NCBI RefSeq assembly: GCF_005503535.1
Contig: NZ_SCNN01000021.1
Coordinates: forward strand, 51,023-115,022
Length of the DNA stretch: 64,000 nt
DNA from: Mesorhizobium comanense
GTDB lineage: Bacteria > Pseudomonadota > Alphaproteobacteria > Rhizobiales > Rhizobiaceae
Direction of reading: 5' to 3'
The stretch's first letter is position 1, and each line of letters starts with the position of its first letter. The position numbers and the translations under genes are program-made. This document shows, one piece after another, positions 8,644 through 17,239 of this stretch. The notes under the pieces were generated by a model that was not told where the DNA came from, ran no database searches, and saw nothing but the letters and a program-made list of their open reading frames with translations.

Positions 8644-9543
8644 TCAGGTTCCGCCTGAACCCGACAACGCGGGCTGCTGCTCCTTGATCGTCGCTTCGAG
8701 GAACTCGGTCACGACCCTTATCCGGCGCGCGTGCCGAATATCGTTATGGACGACAAGCCAGATCGCTTCCTCATGATGGCATGATTGCGGATGAAGCCTC
8801 ACGAGCTTCTCGTCCGCATTCGCCATGATGCATGGCAGGATACCGAGCCCGAATCCTGAACGGATGGCAAGCATCTGTCCCTGCATGGAGTCGACGGTGA
8901 GAGCTATCGTGCCATCGACTGTCCAGGAACGCATGAGTTTAGGCAGCGCGATATAGGAAACCGGGTCAGACCAGGCGATCAGTTGATGACCGGAAATCGG
9001 GTGAGACCGGCCACCCGCGGGATGCCGCGATAGATATTCCGGCGAAGCGTATAGCCCAAATGCCAGCATGCCTAGGCGCTTCACCGCAAAGAGGCCCTGT
9101 TCCGGCCGGCAGAGGCGCACCCCTATATCAGCCTCCCTTTGAGGCAGTCTCGCAAATGACGCCTGGATCGCGACGCCGAGCGAAAGCCCTGGGTAATTCT
9201 GCTGAAAGGCGGCCAGACGGGGGATAATGATCGGCACCGCAAGCGTCTCGATGGTCGATATTCGAACGGCTCCAGCGATTTCGGCGTCCTGGCCGCGGAA
9301 ATCGCTCGCCATCTCGACCATGCGGGATTCAACCGCCTCGGCCCTTTCGACCATCCCACGCCCGGCTTCCGTCAGTTCGTAGCCGTTCGTGCGGCGTTCG
9401 AAGAGCCGCGTATGAAGGGCCGCTTCCAGGGTTTCGACCCGCCGCGCCACGGTCGACTGACTGACCTTCAGCTCACGACTTGCGCCGGTGAGGCCACCAT
9501 GACGGGCGACAGCAAGGAGGTAGCGAACGTCGTTCCAATTCAT
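8644..9543 (-). CDS. LysR-family transcriptional regulator
   Basis: A 299-residue LysR regulator: N-terminal winged helix (NWNDVRYLLAVARHGGL, then ELKVSQSTVARRVETLE, residues 2-45) and a substrate-binding domain with a periplasmic-binding-protein fold. I use the ATG at 9543 because the helix-turn-helix begins at once; the open frame upstream has no counterpart in the family. It is divergent from the EamA transporter gene, the usual arrangement for a LysR protein that controls its neighbour, and it overlaps no other gene. The effector is not predictable. Confidence 0.9.
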   Translation of the reverse strand: MNWNDVRYLLAVARHGGLTGASRELKVSQSTVARRVETLEAALHTRLFERRTNGYELTEAGRGMVERAEAVESRMVEMASDFRGQDAEIAGAVRISTIETLAVPIIIPRLAAFQQNYPGLSLGVAIQASFARLPQREADIGVRLCRPEQGLFAVKRLGMLAFGLYASPEYLSRHPAGGRSHPISGHQLIAWSDPVSYIALPKLMRSWTVDGTIALTVDSMQGQMLAIRSGFGLGILPCIMANADEKLVRLHPQSCHHEEAIWLVVHNDIRHARRIRVVTEFLEATIKEQQPALSGSGGT

Positions 9544-9669
9544 CGTTCTGTTTTCAGAAAATGACCTGCCGAGAATAGGCGTAGTTTTCCATTTATGAAA
9601 GCCATATCGCTTGCAACCGCCCGGCGTCAGCCCGGATGGCAAATGCATTCCTTGAAAACACTCCGGAGC

Positions 9670-10644
9670 ATGTCGGCCGTGAACCATTCCTTCGTGACCG
9701 GCGTTCTGGCAGCTCTTTTCGGCGCCTTTGCCTGGTCTTTGAACTTCGTCGTTCCCTTCGTTATCGGCGACTACACGATTTTCGATTTTGCTCTGTTCCG
9801 CTTCGTCATCTCAGGCGCGCTCGGGATGCTGTTTCTCCTATTGAGAAGGAACGACTTGCTCGCCCTCAAGGCGAACGATTGGGTGGCAACCTTCTTTCTG
9901 GGATTCATCGGTTATCTTGCCTATTTCCTGACGGTGGCAGGCGCCGCGATCTTCGCAGGTCCCGTGATCGCGCCCGCGTTTCTCGGCCTGGTTCCGGTTG
10001 TACTGGCGATTGCCGGCAATCTTAGCCGCAAGACGGTTTCCTGGCGTGCGCTTGTCTTTTCAGTGCTCCTGACGGCAATCGGCCTGGCGCTCGTCAACGC
10101 AAGCGTCTTCGATCATCAGAGCATGGCAAGCGCAAAATCACCCGCGATCGGCATCTTGTTGGCGATTGCCGCCGTCGGCCTCTGGACCTGGTTCGGTCTC
10201 GCCAACCAAAAGGCTCTCGCCGAACGGCCAGAAATGGACGCGGGAATCTGGACCGCCCTTATCCTAGCAGGCGGTGGGCTGGAGATGCTCGCCTTTGTTC
10301 CCGCCGGCCTGGCGCTGGATGTCTTCAACATTCCCCATCTCGGCCTCGGCTGGGACAATGCAGCGCCTCTGTATCTATGGGGCACATCACTGGCGGTTTT
10401 TGCGTCCATCGGCGGGGCCTTGGCATGGACATTCGCGTCGCGGAGGCTTCCCGTGGCTTTGTCTGCGCAATTGCTGGTGTCTGAGACCATCTTCGGTACG
10501 GTGTTCGGCCTGGCTGCCCATGACCGCCTGCCGACGATAGCCGAAACCGCCGGGATCGCTGTTCTGATCACGGGTGTCATTACAACAATCCGGATATTCC
10601 ACGGTGCGCGACGCGTGACTTCGTTCGTGTCTCGGGCCTCCTGA
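9670..10644 (+). CDS. DMT-superfamily (EamA domain) transporter
   Basis: Integral membrane protein of about 324 residues with ten hydrophobic segments in two EamA repeats, for instance GVLAALFGAFAWSLNFVVPF at the N-terminus and AVLITGVITTIRIF at the C-terminus. Such proteins export metabolites or amino acids. Start is uncertain: ATG codons at 9595, 9643 and 9670 are in frame. I chose 9670 because it places the first membrane helix near the N-terminus as is usual; its GGAG is only one base away, so 9643 is a fair alternative. It is divergent from the LysR gene, which probably regulates it. Confidence 0.82.
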   Translation: MSAVNHSFVTGVLAALFGAFAWSLNFVVPFVIGDYTIFDFALFRFVISGALGMLFLLLRRNDLLALKANDWVATFFLGFIGYLAYFLTVAGAAIFAGPVIAPAFLGLVPVVLAIAGNLSRKTVSWRALVFSVLLTAIGLALVNASVFDHQSMASAKSPAIGILLAIAAVGLWTWFGLANQKALAERPEMDAGIWTALILAGGGLEMLAFVPAGLALDVFNIPHLGLGWDNAAPLYLWGTSLAVFASIGGALAWTFASRRLPVALSAQLLVSETIFGTVFGLAAHDRLPTIAETAGIAVLITGVITTIRIFHGARRVTSFVSRAS

Positions 10645-10683
10645 CCCAGTGTTGGCGATCTGAAGCGTAAGGCCGCTCGCAAC

Positions 10684-10718
10684 AAAAAGCCGCCTGCAAC
10701 AGGCTGCTGCAGGCGGCT
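10684..10718 (-). terminator. Rho-independent terminator of the leftward ABC importer operon
   Basis: An 11-base perfect stem, AGCCGCCTGCA (10688-10698) with TGCAGGCGGCT (10708-10718), around a nine-base loop. Read on the minus strand, the stem is followed by TTTTTGTT. It lies 48 bases past the stop of the binding-protein gene, the last gene of the leftward operon 14451-10766, and may also halt transcription arriving from the EamA gene. Confidence 0.85.
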
Positions 10719-10765
10719 CACTTGCCAGAGGTAGATCAGCGGCTTGTCCGCTGTGCAGTCGCAAA

Positions 10766-11818
10766 TTACTTCGCGTTCGGGTTCGGCATCCAGGCGGGCA
10801 TGGCGACATCGGCATGGGCGAACTGCGGCAGCTTGGCCGACAGGTCTTCCATGTTCTTGATGTCCTTCTCGATCAGTTCCTTCTGCGTGATCAGCGTCGG
10901 CGGCACGATGACGTTGTGGCCGGGGTCTTCGCCAGCGAGCAGCTGCGCCAGTGCGCGCACCGAGACCTGGCCGACGACGGCAGGATTGGTCGCGGCGGTC
11001 GCCGCCCAGGCACTGTCGGGCTCGCGCATCGCGGAGATGTCGGAAGTCGAGATGTCGGCCGAATAGATCTTGATCTTCTTGTTCAGGCCGGCTTCGTCGA
11101 CCGCGATCTTCACGCCCTTGGCGAATTCGTCATAGGGGGCGAACATCACGTTGATGTCGGGATGCGCCGACAGCACGGAGCGTGCCTGGTTGGCGACCGA
11201 GTTGGCGATCGGGTTGTCGAGCGTGCCGAACATGGCGACTTCCTTGATGCCCGAATGCTGCTTCTTGACGTCGACCCAGGTCTCGTTGCGGCGGTCGAGC
11301 GGCGCGATGCCGGCGACATAGACGTAGCCCGCGTTCCAGCTGTCGCCATTGTCCTTGACGGCCTGCTCGAGCGCGAGACGGGCAAGATCCTTGTCCGACT
11401 GCTCGATCTGCGGGATCTTGGGATTCTCGACATTGACGTCGAAGGCGACGACCTTGATGCCGGCATCGACCGCGCGCTGGGCGGCGTCCTTCATCGATTC
11501 GGTCAGGCCGTGCTGGATGATGATGCCCTGCACGCCGAGCGCGATCGCCTGGTCGACCATGTCGGACTGAAGTGCTGCATCCTGGCGGCTGTCGAGCACG
11601 CGCAGGTCGATGCCGAGCGCCTTCGACTGCGCCTCGACGCCCGAGAGATAGGCCTGGAAGAAGTCGCCGGTCGAGAGATAGCGCACCAGCGCGATCTTGA
11701 CGCCGGGCTTGTCGAACGGCGCGGGCTTGTCCGCGGCAAAAGCCGGAACCTGCATGAGCATGCTTGCGCCGGCCAGCGCGAGCGCCACCTTCCCCAAAAC
11801 TCTTCTTGTGATGTTCAT
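10766..11818 (-). CDS. Sugar ABC transporter substrate-binding protein, probable 5-methylthioribose binder
   Basis: Periplasmic ribose-type (PBP1) binding protein of 350 residues. Signal peptide: KVALALAGASMLMQVPAFA with cleavage after AFA, about residue 28. The mature part has the family's alternating lobes (KIALVRYLSTGDFFQAYLSG, VDQAIALGVQGIIIQHG, KVVAFDVNVENPKIPQ, NVMFAPYDEFAKGVKIAVDE). GGAGG precedes the ATG at 11818. It is the third gene of an ATPase-permease-binding protein operon divergent from mtnK-mtnA, so 5-methylthioribose is the likely cargo; this rests on context only. Other pentoses or nucleosides are possible. Confidence 0.85.
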   Translation of the reverse strand: MNITRRVLGKVALALAGASMLMQVPAFAADKPAPFDKPGVKIALVRYLSTGDFFQAYLSGVEAQSKALGIDLRVLDSRQDAALQSDMVDQAIALGVQGIIIQHGLTESMKDAAQRAVDAGIKVVAFDVNVENPKIPQIEQSDKDLARLALEQAVKDNGDSWNAGYVYVAGIAPLDRRNETWVDVKKQHSGIKEVAMFGTLDNPIANSVANQARSVLSAHPDINVMFAPYDEFAKGVKIAVDEAGLNKKIKIYSADISTSDISAMREPDSAWAATAATNPAVVGQVSVRALAQLLAGEDPGHNVIVPPTLITQKELIEKDIKNMEDLSAKLPQFAHADVAMPAWMPNPNAK

Positions 11819-11865
11819 CTTGTTTTCCTCCACTTCTGTTGAGCCCAAAACCTATCCGGCCGAAA

Positions 11866-12861
11866 CTACCTCCTGCCCCTGCCCGACAGGGCAAAGGTGA
11901 AGACAAGGGCGACGACCAGAACCACGCCCTTGACGAAATCCTGTGTGTAGTAAGGCGCGTTCATCATCGTCAGGCCTTGCAGCAGGATGCCGACGAACAG
12001 CGCGCCGACGGCGGTGCCGAAGGCGTTCGGCTTGGCGGCGCCGAGCACCGCATAGCCGATCAGCGCCGCGGCAACCGCATCGAGCAGCAGATTATTACCC
12101 GAGGCGATGTCGCCGCGTCCAAGTCGGGCGGCGAGCAAAATGCCGCCGATCGAGGCAAAAACTCCTGAAATAATGTAGGCCCAGATCTTGTATGCCTTGA
12201 CAGGCGCGCCGGCGAGTTCGGCGGCCCGCTCGTTGGAGCCGACCGCGTACATCATGCGGCCGAAGCGCGTGTATTCCAGGAAGAACCAGATCAGCAGGGC
12301 GAGCACCAGAAGCACGACCACGGAGACCGGGATCAGGTTCGGGATGAAGAAATCGAAGCGGTGCCGGCCGAGCGCCAGGAAGGCATCGGAGAACTTGCCG
12401 TTGGCGACCGAGCCATCGGGCATGGTCATGCCGGTGGCGATAGAACGCCCCTCGGTCGGTATGCGCTGCAGGCCGACGAGCAGGAACATCATGCCGAGCG
12501 TCGCCAGCAGGTCGGGCACGCGCATATAGACGATCAGCCAGCCATTGATCAGGCCGACAATGGCGCCGATGAGCAGACAGACGATGACGGCGACGAACGC
12601 ATTCTGCTCCAGCACCACCATGACATAGGCTGATGCCATCATGGCTGAGGTGGCCACGGAGCCGATCGAAAGGTCGAACCCGCCGACGACCAGCGTGGCG
12701 GTGACGCCGAGCGCCAGCACGCCGGTGATGGCGACCGACTGGAAGATGAAGACAGCACTTTGGGGCGAAACGAAACCATCGGCGGCGATCGCGAAATAGG
12801 CGACCAGCCCGAACAGGAGAACGATGAAGCCGTAGCGAATGGCGTAGTCGCGCAGCGTCAT
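11866..12861 (-). CDS. Sugar ABC transporter permease (RbsC-type)
   Basis: A 331-residue membrane permease of the CUT2 class, forming the pore for the importer. About eight to ten hydrophobic segments are seen, with the family signatures GVTATLVVGGFDLSIGSVA (the conserved GxxDLSVGS region) and YAVGSNERAAELAGAPVKAY (cytoplasmic EAA-like coupling loop), then GGILLAARLGRGDIASGNN. It lies between the ATPase and the binding-protein genes of the same leftward operon, 47 bases before the latter. Specificity resides in the binding protein, so the cargo is inferred from mtnK-mtnA next door. Confidence 0.88.
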   Translation of the reverse strand: MTLRDYAIRYGFIVLLFGLVAYFAIAADGFVSPQSAVFIFQSVAITGVLALGVTATLVVGGFDLSIGSVATSAMMASAYVMVVLEQNAFVAVIVCLLIGAIVGLINGWLIVYMRVPDLLATLGMMFLLVGLQRIPTEGRSIATGMTMPDGSVANGKFSDAFLALGRHRFDFFIPNLIPVSVVVLLVLALLIWFFLEYTRFGRMMYAVGSNERAAELAGAPVKAYKIWAYIISGVFASIGGILLAARLGRGDIASGNNLLLDAVAAALIGYAVLGAAKPNAFGTAVGALFVGILLQGLTMMNAPYYTQDFVKGVVLVVALVFTFALSGRGRR

Positions 12862-12939
12862 TCAACGCACCCCGGCGCGGCTGCCCAATTCATCCCACTC
12901 GAACTCATGGTCTCTCCATTCCATTTCCCTTCGCGACGC

Positions 12940-14451
12940 TCAGGCCGCGCTGTGCAGCGGTCCGCCGGCGACCTCGGCCAACAGGCGGTCCATATCGACG
13001 TCGGCGTTTCGATGTTCACCGACGATCGTGTGCTCCGACATCACAAGAATGCGGTCGGCCGTCTCCAGCGCCTCGTCAATTTCGGTGACGAACAGAAGCG
13101 TGGCGCGGCCATTGGCGCTTGCCCTAAGCTTGGCGGCGATGTCGCGCCGAGCCGAAATGTCGACGCCTTGAAACGGCTCGTCGAGAACGAAGAGCCTCGC
13201 ATCCTGCGCCATCCAGCGCGCGACCATAACCTTCTGCTGGTTGCCGCCGGACAGTGCCGACATTTCGTCCTTCTCCGAGCGGCAGACGACGCCCAGTTCC
13301 TCGATTTGCCGGCGCGCGGTGGCGCGCTCCAGGCGACGCTTGATGACGTTGAGTCCGGACATGCGCTTCAGGAAAGGCAGGCTGATATTGCGCTCGATGT
13401 TGAAGCCGCCGACGATGCCGCTGGTCGCACGGTCCTTGGCGACAAGGAACACGCCGGCCGCGATCGCATCACCCGCCGAGCGCGGCGCATAAGGCTTGCC
13501 GTCCATCGTCATGGTGCCGGCGAAAGGTTTGCGCACCCCGAACAACGTTTCGGCAAGCGCCGTCTTGCCGACGCCGACAAGCCCGGTGATGGCAACCACC
13601 TCGCCATCGCCAAGGGTCATCGAGATCGGGCGAGCGCCCTGCGCGATACGAAGGCCCTCGACGGTCAGAACCGCCTTGGCCGAACTCCTTGCAACGATGC
13701 GGTCGAGATGGATCTTGCGGCCAAGCATGGCGTTGACCGCGCCTTCATAGTCGAGCGGCTTGCTGTCGAAGACGCCTGAGACGATGCCGTCTCGCATCGA
13801 GACGATGCGATCGGCAAGCCGCCTGATGTCCGACATGCGATGCGAAATATAGAGGATCGCCACGCCCTGCCCCCGCAAGCGGTCGACCAGCGCGAACAGC
13901 CGGTCGGCTTCGGCACTGGACAGCGACGAGGTCGGCTCGTCGAGGATCAGGACCTTCGGCTGATGCGCCAGGGCGCGGGCGATCGCGACCATCTGTCGAT
14001 CGGCCAGCGAAAGATCGCTGACGCGGGCCTTGAGATCGATGGCGAGCCCCATGCGGTCGGCGACCGCCTTGGCTTCGCGGCGCACGCGGGCGGGATTGAA
14101 GATCGTCGGAGCGCCGCGACCGCTCAGCCTGTCGAGCGTCAGGTTGGTCGCGACATCAAGGTCGGCGACCACGCCGTCATTGATGTTCTGATGGACGGTG
14201 ACGACACCGGCGCGGATCGCTTCGGCCGGCGTGTTCGGCGCGAAATCCTGTCCGGCAAGCGTCATGGCGCCGCCGCCACGTTCGTAGACGCCGCTGATGA
14301 TCTTGACGAGCGTGGATTTGCCGGCGCCGTTGGCGCCCATCAGCACGGTCACCTCACCGGAATGCAGTTCGAGCGAGATGCCGCCAAGCACCTCGTTGCG
14401 GCCAAAGGATTTCCTCAGTCCCTCTACGCGGAACACGGCATTGCCGACCAT
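12940..14451 (-). CDS. Sugar ABC transporter ATP-binding protein (RbsA-type, two domains)
   Basis: A 503-residue CUT2 ATPase with two nucleotide-binding domains in one chain. Domain 1: Walker A GANGAGKST near residue 38, Walker B LILDEPTSS; domain 2: GLVGVGKTAL, signature LSGGNQQKV and FVLDEPFQGVD. Domain 2 keeps a P-loop lysine, which many RbsA-type proteins lose. Start at the ATG at 14451 follows AGGGAGGA; a TTG further upstream in frame would fall into the operator. First gene of the leftward operon facing mtnK, with a shared operator region between them, hence a probable methylthioribose importer. Confidence 0.88.
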   Translation of the reverse strand: MVGNAVFRVEGLRKSFGRNEVLGGISLELHSGEVTVLMGANGAGKSTLVKIISGVYERGGGAMTLAGQDFAPNTPAEAIRAGVVTVHQNINDGVVADLDVATNLTLDRLSGRGAPTIFNPARVRREAKAVADRMGLAIDLKARVSDLSLADRQMVAIARALAHQPKVLILDEPTSSLSSAEADRLFALVDRLRGQGVAILYISHRMSDIRRLADRIVSMRDGIVSGVFDSKPLDYEGAVNAMLGRKIHLDRIVARSSAKAVLTVEGLRIAQGARPISMTLGDGEVVAITGLVGVGKTALAETLFGVRKPFAGTMTMDGKPYAPRSAGDAIAAGVFLVAKDRATSGIVGGFNIERNISLPFLKRMSGLNVIKRRLERATARRQIEELGVVCRSEKDEMSALSGGNQQKVMVARWMAQDARLFVLDEPFQGVDISARRDIAAKLRASANGRATLLFVTEIDEALETADRILVMSEHTIVGEHRNADVDMDRLLAEVAGGPLHSAA

Positions 14452-14470
14452 GCGTTCCTCCCTGACGATG

Positions 14471-14533
14471 ACGCTATGGTCAATATCGGCAATTGTCAAC
14501 ACGATTGACAATTGCCAGACAGCTTCCTAGCTT
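14471..14533. promoter_or_regulatory. Symmetric operator with back-to-back promoters for the ABC operon and mtnK
   Basis: Perfect inverted repeat GGCAATTGTCAA (14488-14499) / TTGACAATTGCC (14505-14516) with a five-base centre. Each arm contains a consensus TTGACA -35 box reading outward. On the plus strand it is followed after 17 bases by TAGCTT (14528-14533), on the minus strand after 17 bases by TAGCGT (14476-14471). Thus one site can shut both divergent promoters. No regulator gene lies in the immediate locus, so the protein that binds here is not known. Confidence 0.75.
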
Positions 14534-14588
14534 GGCCCCGCCGCTAAGGCTCCCCTATGATCGGAGCGCAAAGGCGGGAGGGAGAAGA

Positions 14589-15863
14589 ATGACCGGGAAA
14601 TTGCCGTTCGAAGCATTGTCGGTGGAGACGCTTGCGACGCGTCTCGGCGCGAACGAAGCGCTATGCGCAGAGATCGGCGCGGATACGGCCCGATGGAAAG
14701 TCCGCGAGGTCGGCGACGGCAATCTGAACCTGGTTTTCATCGTCGAAGGCGCCGGCGGTGCCGCCGTGGTGAAGCAGGCCTTGCCCTATGTGCGCCTCGT
14801 CGGCGACAGCTGGCCGCTGCCGCTGAAGCGTTCCTTCTTCGAGTATCACGCGCTGACAAGACAGGAGCGCCGGGCGCCGGGTTCGGTGCCGGCGATCTAC
14901 CATTTCGACGAAAGCCAGGCGCTGATCATCATGGAGTATCTGGCGCCGCCGCACATCATCCTGCGGCGCGCCCTTATCGACGGGCGCCGGTTGCCGAACA
15001 TCGCCAGGGATATCGGCCTGTTCATGGCCCGCACGCTGTTCCGTGGCTCCGACTTCTCGATGGTGACCAGGGAGCGCAAGGCGGACCTCGCTCTGTTCGC
15101 CGACAATGTCGAACTTTGCGACATCACCGAGAACCTGGTTTTTTCGGACCCCTATTTCGACGCCAAGATGAACCGGCACACCAGCCCGCAGCTCGATAGC
15201 CTTGTCGCGGAGCTGCGCGCCGACCGCGACCTCAAGGTCGAGGCGCAACGGCTGAAGCACCTGTTCGCCGCCAATGCCGAAACGCTGCTGCATGGCGATC
15301 TGCATTCGGGCTCGATCATGGTGACCGACAAAGAGACCCGGATGATCGATCCGGAATTCGCCTTCTACGGCCCGATGGCATTCGATGTCGGCATGCTGCT
15401 TGCCAATTTCTGGATGTCGTTCTTCTCGCAGCGCGGCCATGAACAGGACGGCAAGCGCGACGCCATGCGCGCCTATCTGCTCGAGGTGACCGCCGAAACC
15501 TGGGCGGTGTTCCGCGCCGAGTTCTCGCTGCTGTGGCGCACGGAGCGCACCGGCATGCTCTACCAGAAGAGCCTGTTCGAGGATCAGGGCGACAAGCTCG
15601 GCGCCGAGCAGGCGCTCGACCACGTGCTGCACCAGATCTGGGACGATCTTCTGGGGTTCGCCGGCATCGAGGTGCACCGGCGCATTCTCGGCCTCGCCCA
15701 CAATGCCGATTTCGAGACCATCGCCGATGAAGACCTGCGCGCTTCCTGCGAGGCCAAAGCGCTCAAGTTCGGGCGTCACATCGCCGTCAACCGGCGCCAG
15801 ATCCACAGCATCGACGAGGTCAACCAACTGGCCGCGCTGATCGAACAGGAGAGCGGAATTTGA
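14589..15863 (+). CDS. mtnK: 5-Methylthioribose kinase
   Basis: Phosphorylates 5-methylthioribose, a by-product of polyamine and SAM metabolism, to its 1-phosphate in the cytoplasm. The 424-residue protein has the aminoglycoside-kinase-like fold of MtnK: an N-terminal ATP-binding lobe (REVGDGNLNLVFIVEGAGG, then AVVKQALPYVRL), catalytic HGDLHSGSIMV from residue 235, and the metal-binding IDPEFAFYGPMAFDVG, all at the usual places. Length is typical. ATG at 14589 follows GGGAGGGAGAAG. The next gene, mtnA, overlaps its stop by four bases, giving the first two steps of methylthioribose salvage as one operon, and a sugar importer is divergent from it. Confidence 0.93.
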   Translation: MTGKLPFEALSVETLATRLGANEALCAEIGADTARWKVREVGDGNLNLVFIVEGAGGAAVVKQALPYVRLVGDSWPLPLKRSFFEYHALTRQERRAPGSVPAIYHFDESQALIIMEYLAPPHIILRRALIDGRRLPNIARDIGLFMARTLFRGSDFSMVTRERKADLALFADNVELCDITENLVFSDPYFDAKMNRHTSPQLDSLVAELRADRDLKVEAQRLKHLFAANAETLLHGDLHSGSIMVTDKETRMIDPEFAFYGPMAFDVGMLLANFWMSFFSQRGHEQDGKRDAMRAYLLEVTAETWAVFRAEFSLLWRTERTGMLYQKSLFEDQGDKLGAEQALDHVLHQIWDDLLGFAGIEVHRRILGLAHNADFETIADEDLRASCEAKALKFGRHIAVNRRQIHSIDEVNQLAALIEQESGI

Positions 15864-16954
15864 ACGTCGGCGACCGCCACTATCGCACCATCTGGCTGAG
15901 CGACGATAAGCGTTCGGTCGAGATCATCGATCAGCGCTGGCTGCCGCACGACTTCCGCATCGAGAAGATCGGCACGGTTGCCGGCATCGCCACCGCCATC
16001 CGCGACATGTGGGTGCGCGGCGCGCCATTGATCGGCGTCACCGCGGCCTATGGCGTCGCCATGCAGATGGCGGACGATCCGTCCGACTCGGCGCTCGATG
16101 CCGTATGGGAGACGCTGCACGAGACACGCCCGACGGCGATCAACCTGCGCTGGGCGCTGGACGAGATGCGCCGCTTCCTCAAGCCATTGCCGACAGAACA
16201 GCGCGCCGCGGCCGCCTACCGGCGGGCCAGCGAGATCGCAGACGAGGATGTCGGCCTCAACCGCGCCATCGGCGAGAACGGACTTGCGATCATCAAAAAG
16301 ATCGCAGCGGGCAAGAAGCCAGGGGAAACCGTCAACATCCTGACCCATTGCAATGCCGGCTGGCTGGCGACCGTCGACTACGGCACCGCGACCGCGCCGA
16401 TCTATCTGGCCGTCGAGGCCGGCATTCCCGTGCACGTCTATGTCGACGAGACGAGGCCGCGCAACCAGGGCGCCCAGCTCACTGCCTGGGAAATGGCCGG
16501 CCATGGCGTGCCGCACACGCTGATTGTCGACAATGCCGGCGGACATCTGATGCAGCATGGCGCGGTCGACATGGTCATTGTCGGCACCGACCGCACGACC
16601 GCCGACGGCGATGTCTGCAACAAGATCGGCACCTATCTCAAGGCGCTGGCCGCCGCCGACAACAAGGTGCCCTTCTATGTCGCCCTGCCCTCGCCGACCA
16701 TTGACTGGACCGTCCATGACGGCCTCAAGGAAATTCCCATCGAAGAGCGCTCCGGCGACGAGGTCTCGCTCGTCTGGGGCAAGACGGCGGACGGGAAAAT
16801 CGCCCAGCTACGCATCTCGCCCGAGGCGACGCCGGCGGCGAACCCGGCCTTCGACGTGACCCCGGCGCGACTGGTCACCGGGCTCATCACCGAGCGTGGC
16901 GTGGCGAAAGCCTCGCGCGAAGGCCTGAAGGCGATGTTCCCCGAGCGTGGATAG
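15860..16954 (+). CDS. mtnA: S-methyl-5-thioribose-1-phosphate isomerase
   Basis: Converts methylthioribose 1-phosphate to methylthioribulose 1-phosphate. The 364-residue protein is of the eIF2B-alpha-related MtnA family: IRDMWVRGAPLIGVTAAYG near the N-terminus, ILTHCNAGWLATVDYGTA with the catalytic cysteine in the middle, then VYVDETRPRNQGAQLTAWE and VIVGTDRTTADGDVCNKIGT with the catalytic aspartate. The start is a TTG overlapping the mtnK stop (TTGA), with AGGAGAG eight bases before it. No mtnB, mtnC or mtnD follows, so the downstream route must be encoded elsewhere or differ from the methionine salvage pathway. Confidence 0.92.
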   Translation: MNVGDRHYRTIWLSDDKRSVEIIDQRWLPHDFRIEKIGTVAGIATAIRDMWVRGAPLIGVTAAYGVAMQMADDPSDSALDAVWETLHETRPTAINLRWALDEMRRFLKPLPTEQRAAAAYRRASEIADEDVGLNRAIGENGLAIIKKIAAGKKPGETVNILTHCNAGWLATVDYGTATAPIYLAVEAGIPVHVYVDETRPRNQGAQLTAWEMAGHGVPHTLIVDNAGGHLMQHGAVDMVIVGTDRTTADGDVCNKIGTYLKALAAADNKVPFYVALPSPTIDWTVHDGLKEIPIEERSGDEVSLVWGKTADGKIAQLRISPEATPAANPAFDVTPARLVTGLITERGVAKASREGLKAMFPERG

Positions 16955-17124
16955 CTTTCAGCAAGGCCTCGCTCGCGGCCGATAGCGCCGCAAGACCCAG
17001 ATCTCCTCCAGCACCTTGCTGCGACGCTTCCGGCGATGGCCGGAAGCGCGCGTTTCCAATCGTCCCATCGCCTGTCGGCGCGTGCCTGCTGCCTCGCGGC
17101 GCAACACAGGGTTGCTTGCGCATT

Positions 17125-17154
17125 TGGTATGCTGGTATAATATGTACCTGGTAT
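17125..17154. promoter_or_regulatory. Operator site a of the apiose regulon, before the first importer
   Basis: CTGGTATAATATGTAC at 17132-17147, the reverse complement of GTACATATTATACCAG. It matches sites at 21886, 22859 and 31107 at 10 invariant positions of 16. Three TGGTAT copies (17125, 17133, 17149) make it denser than the others, and GGTA/TACC half-sites give partial dyad symmetry. It lies 90 bases before the binding-protein start. Probable site of the GntR protein encoded at 30282-30995. Confidence 0.65.
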
Positions 17155-17239
17155 GGCGTCCTCGGAAAGCACGCCGTAATCGAGTGGCAGAGCCGGACCG
17201 GCGAAGCCTGGTCCATCCGTGTTCCTGGGAGGAAACATT

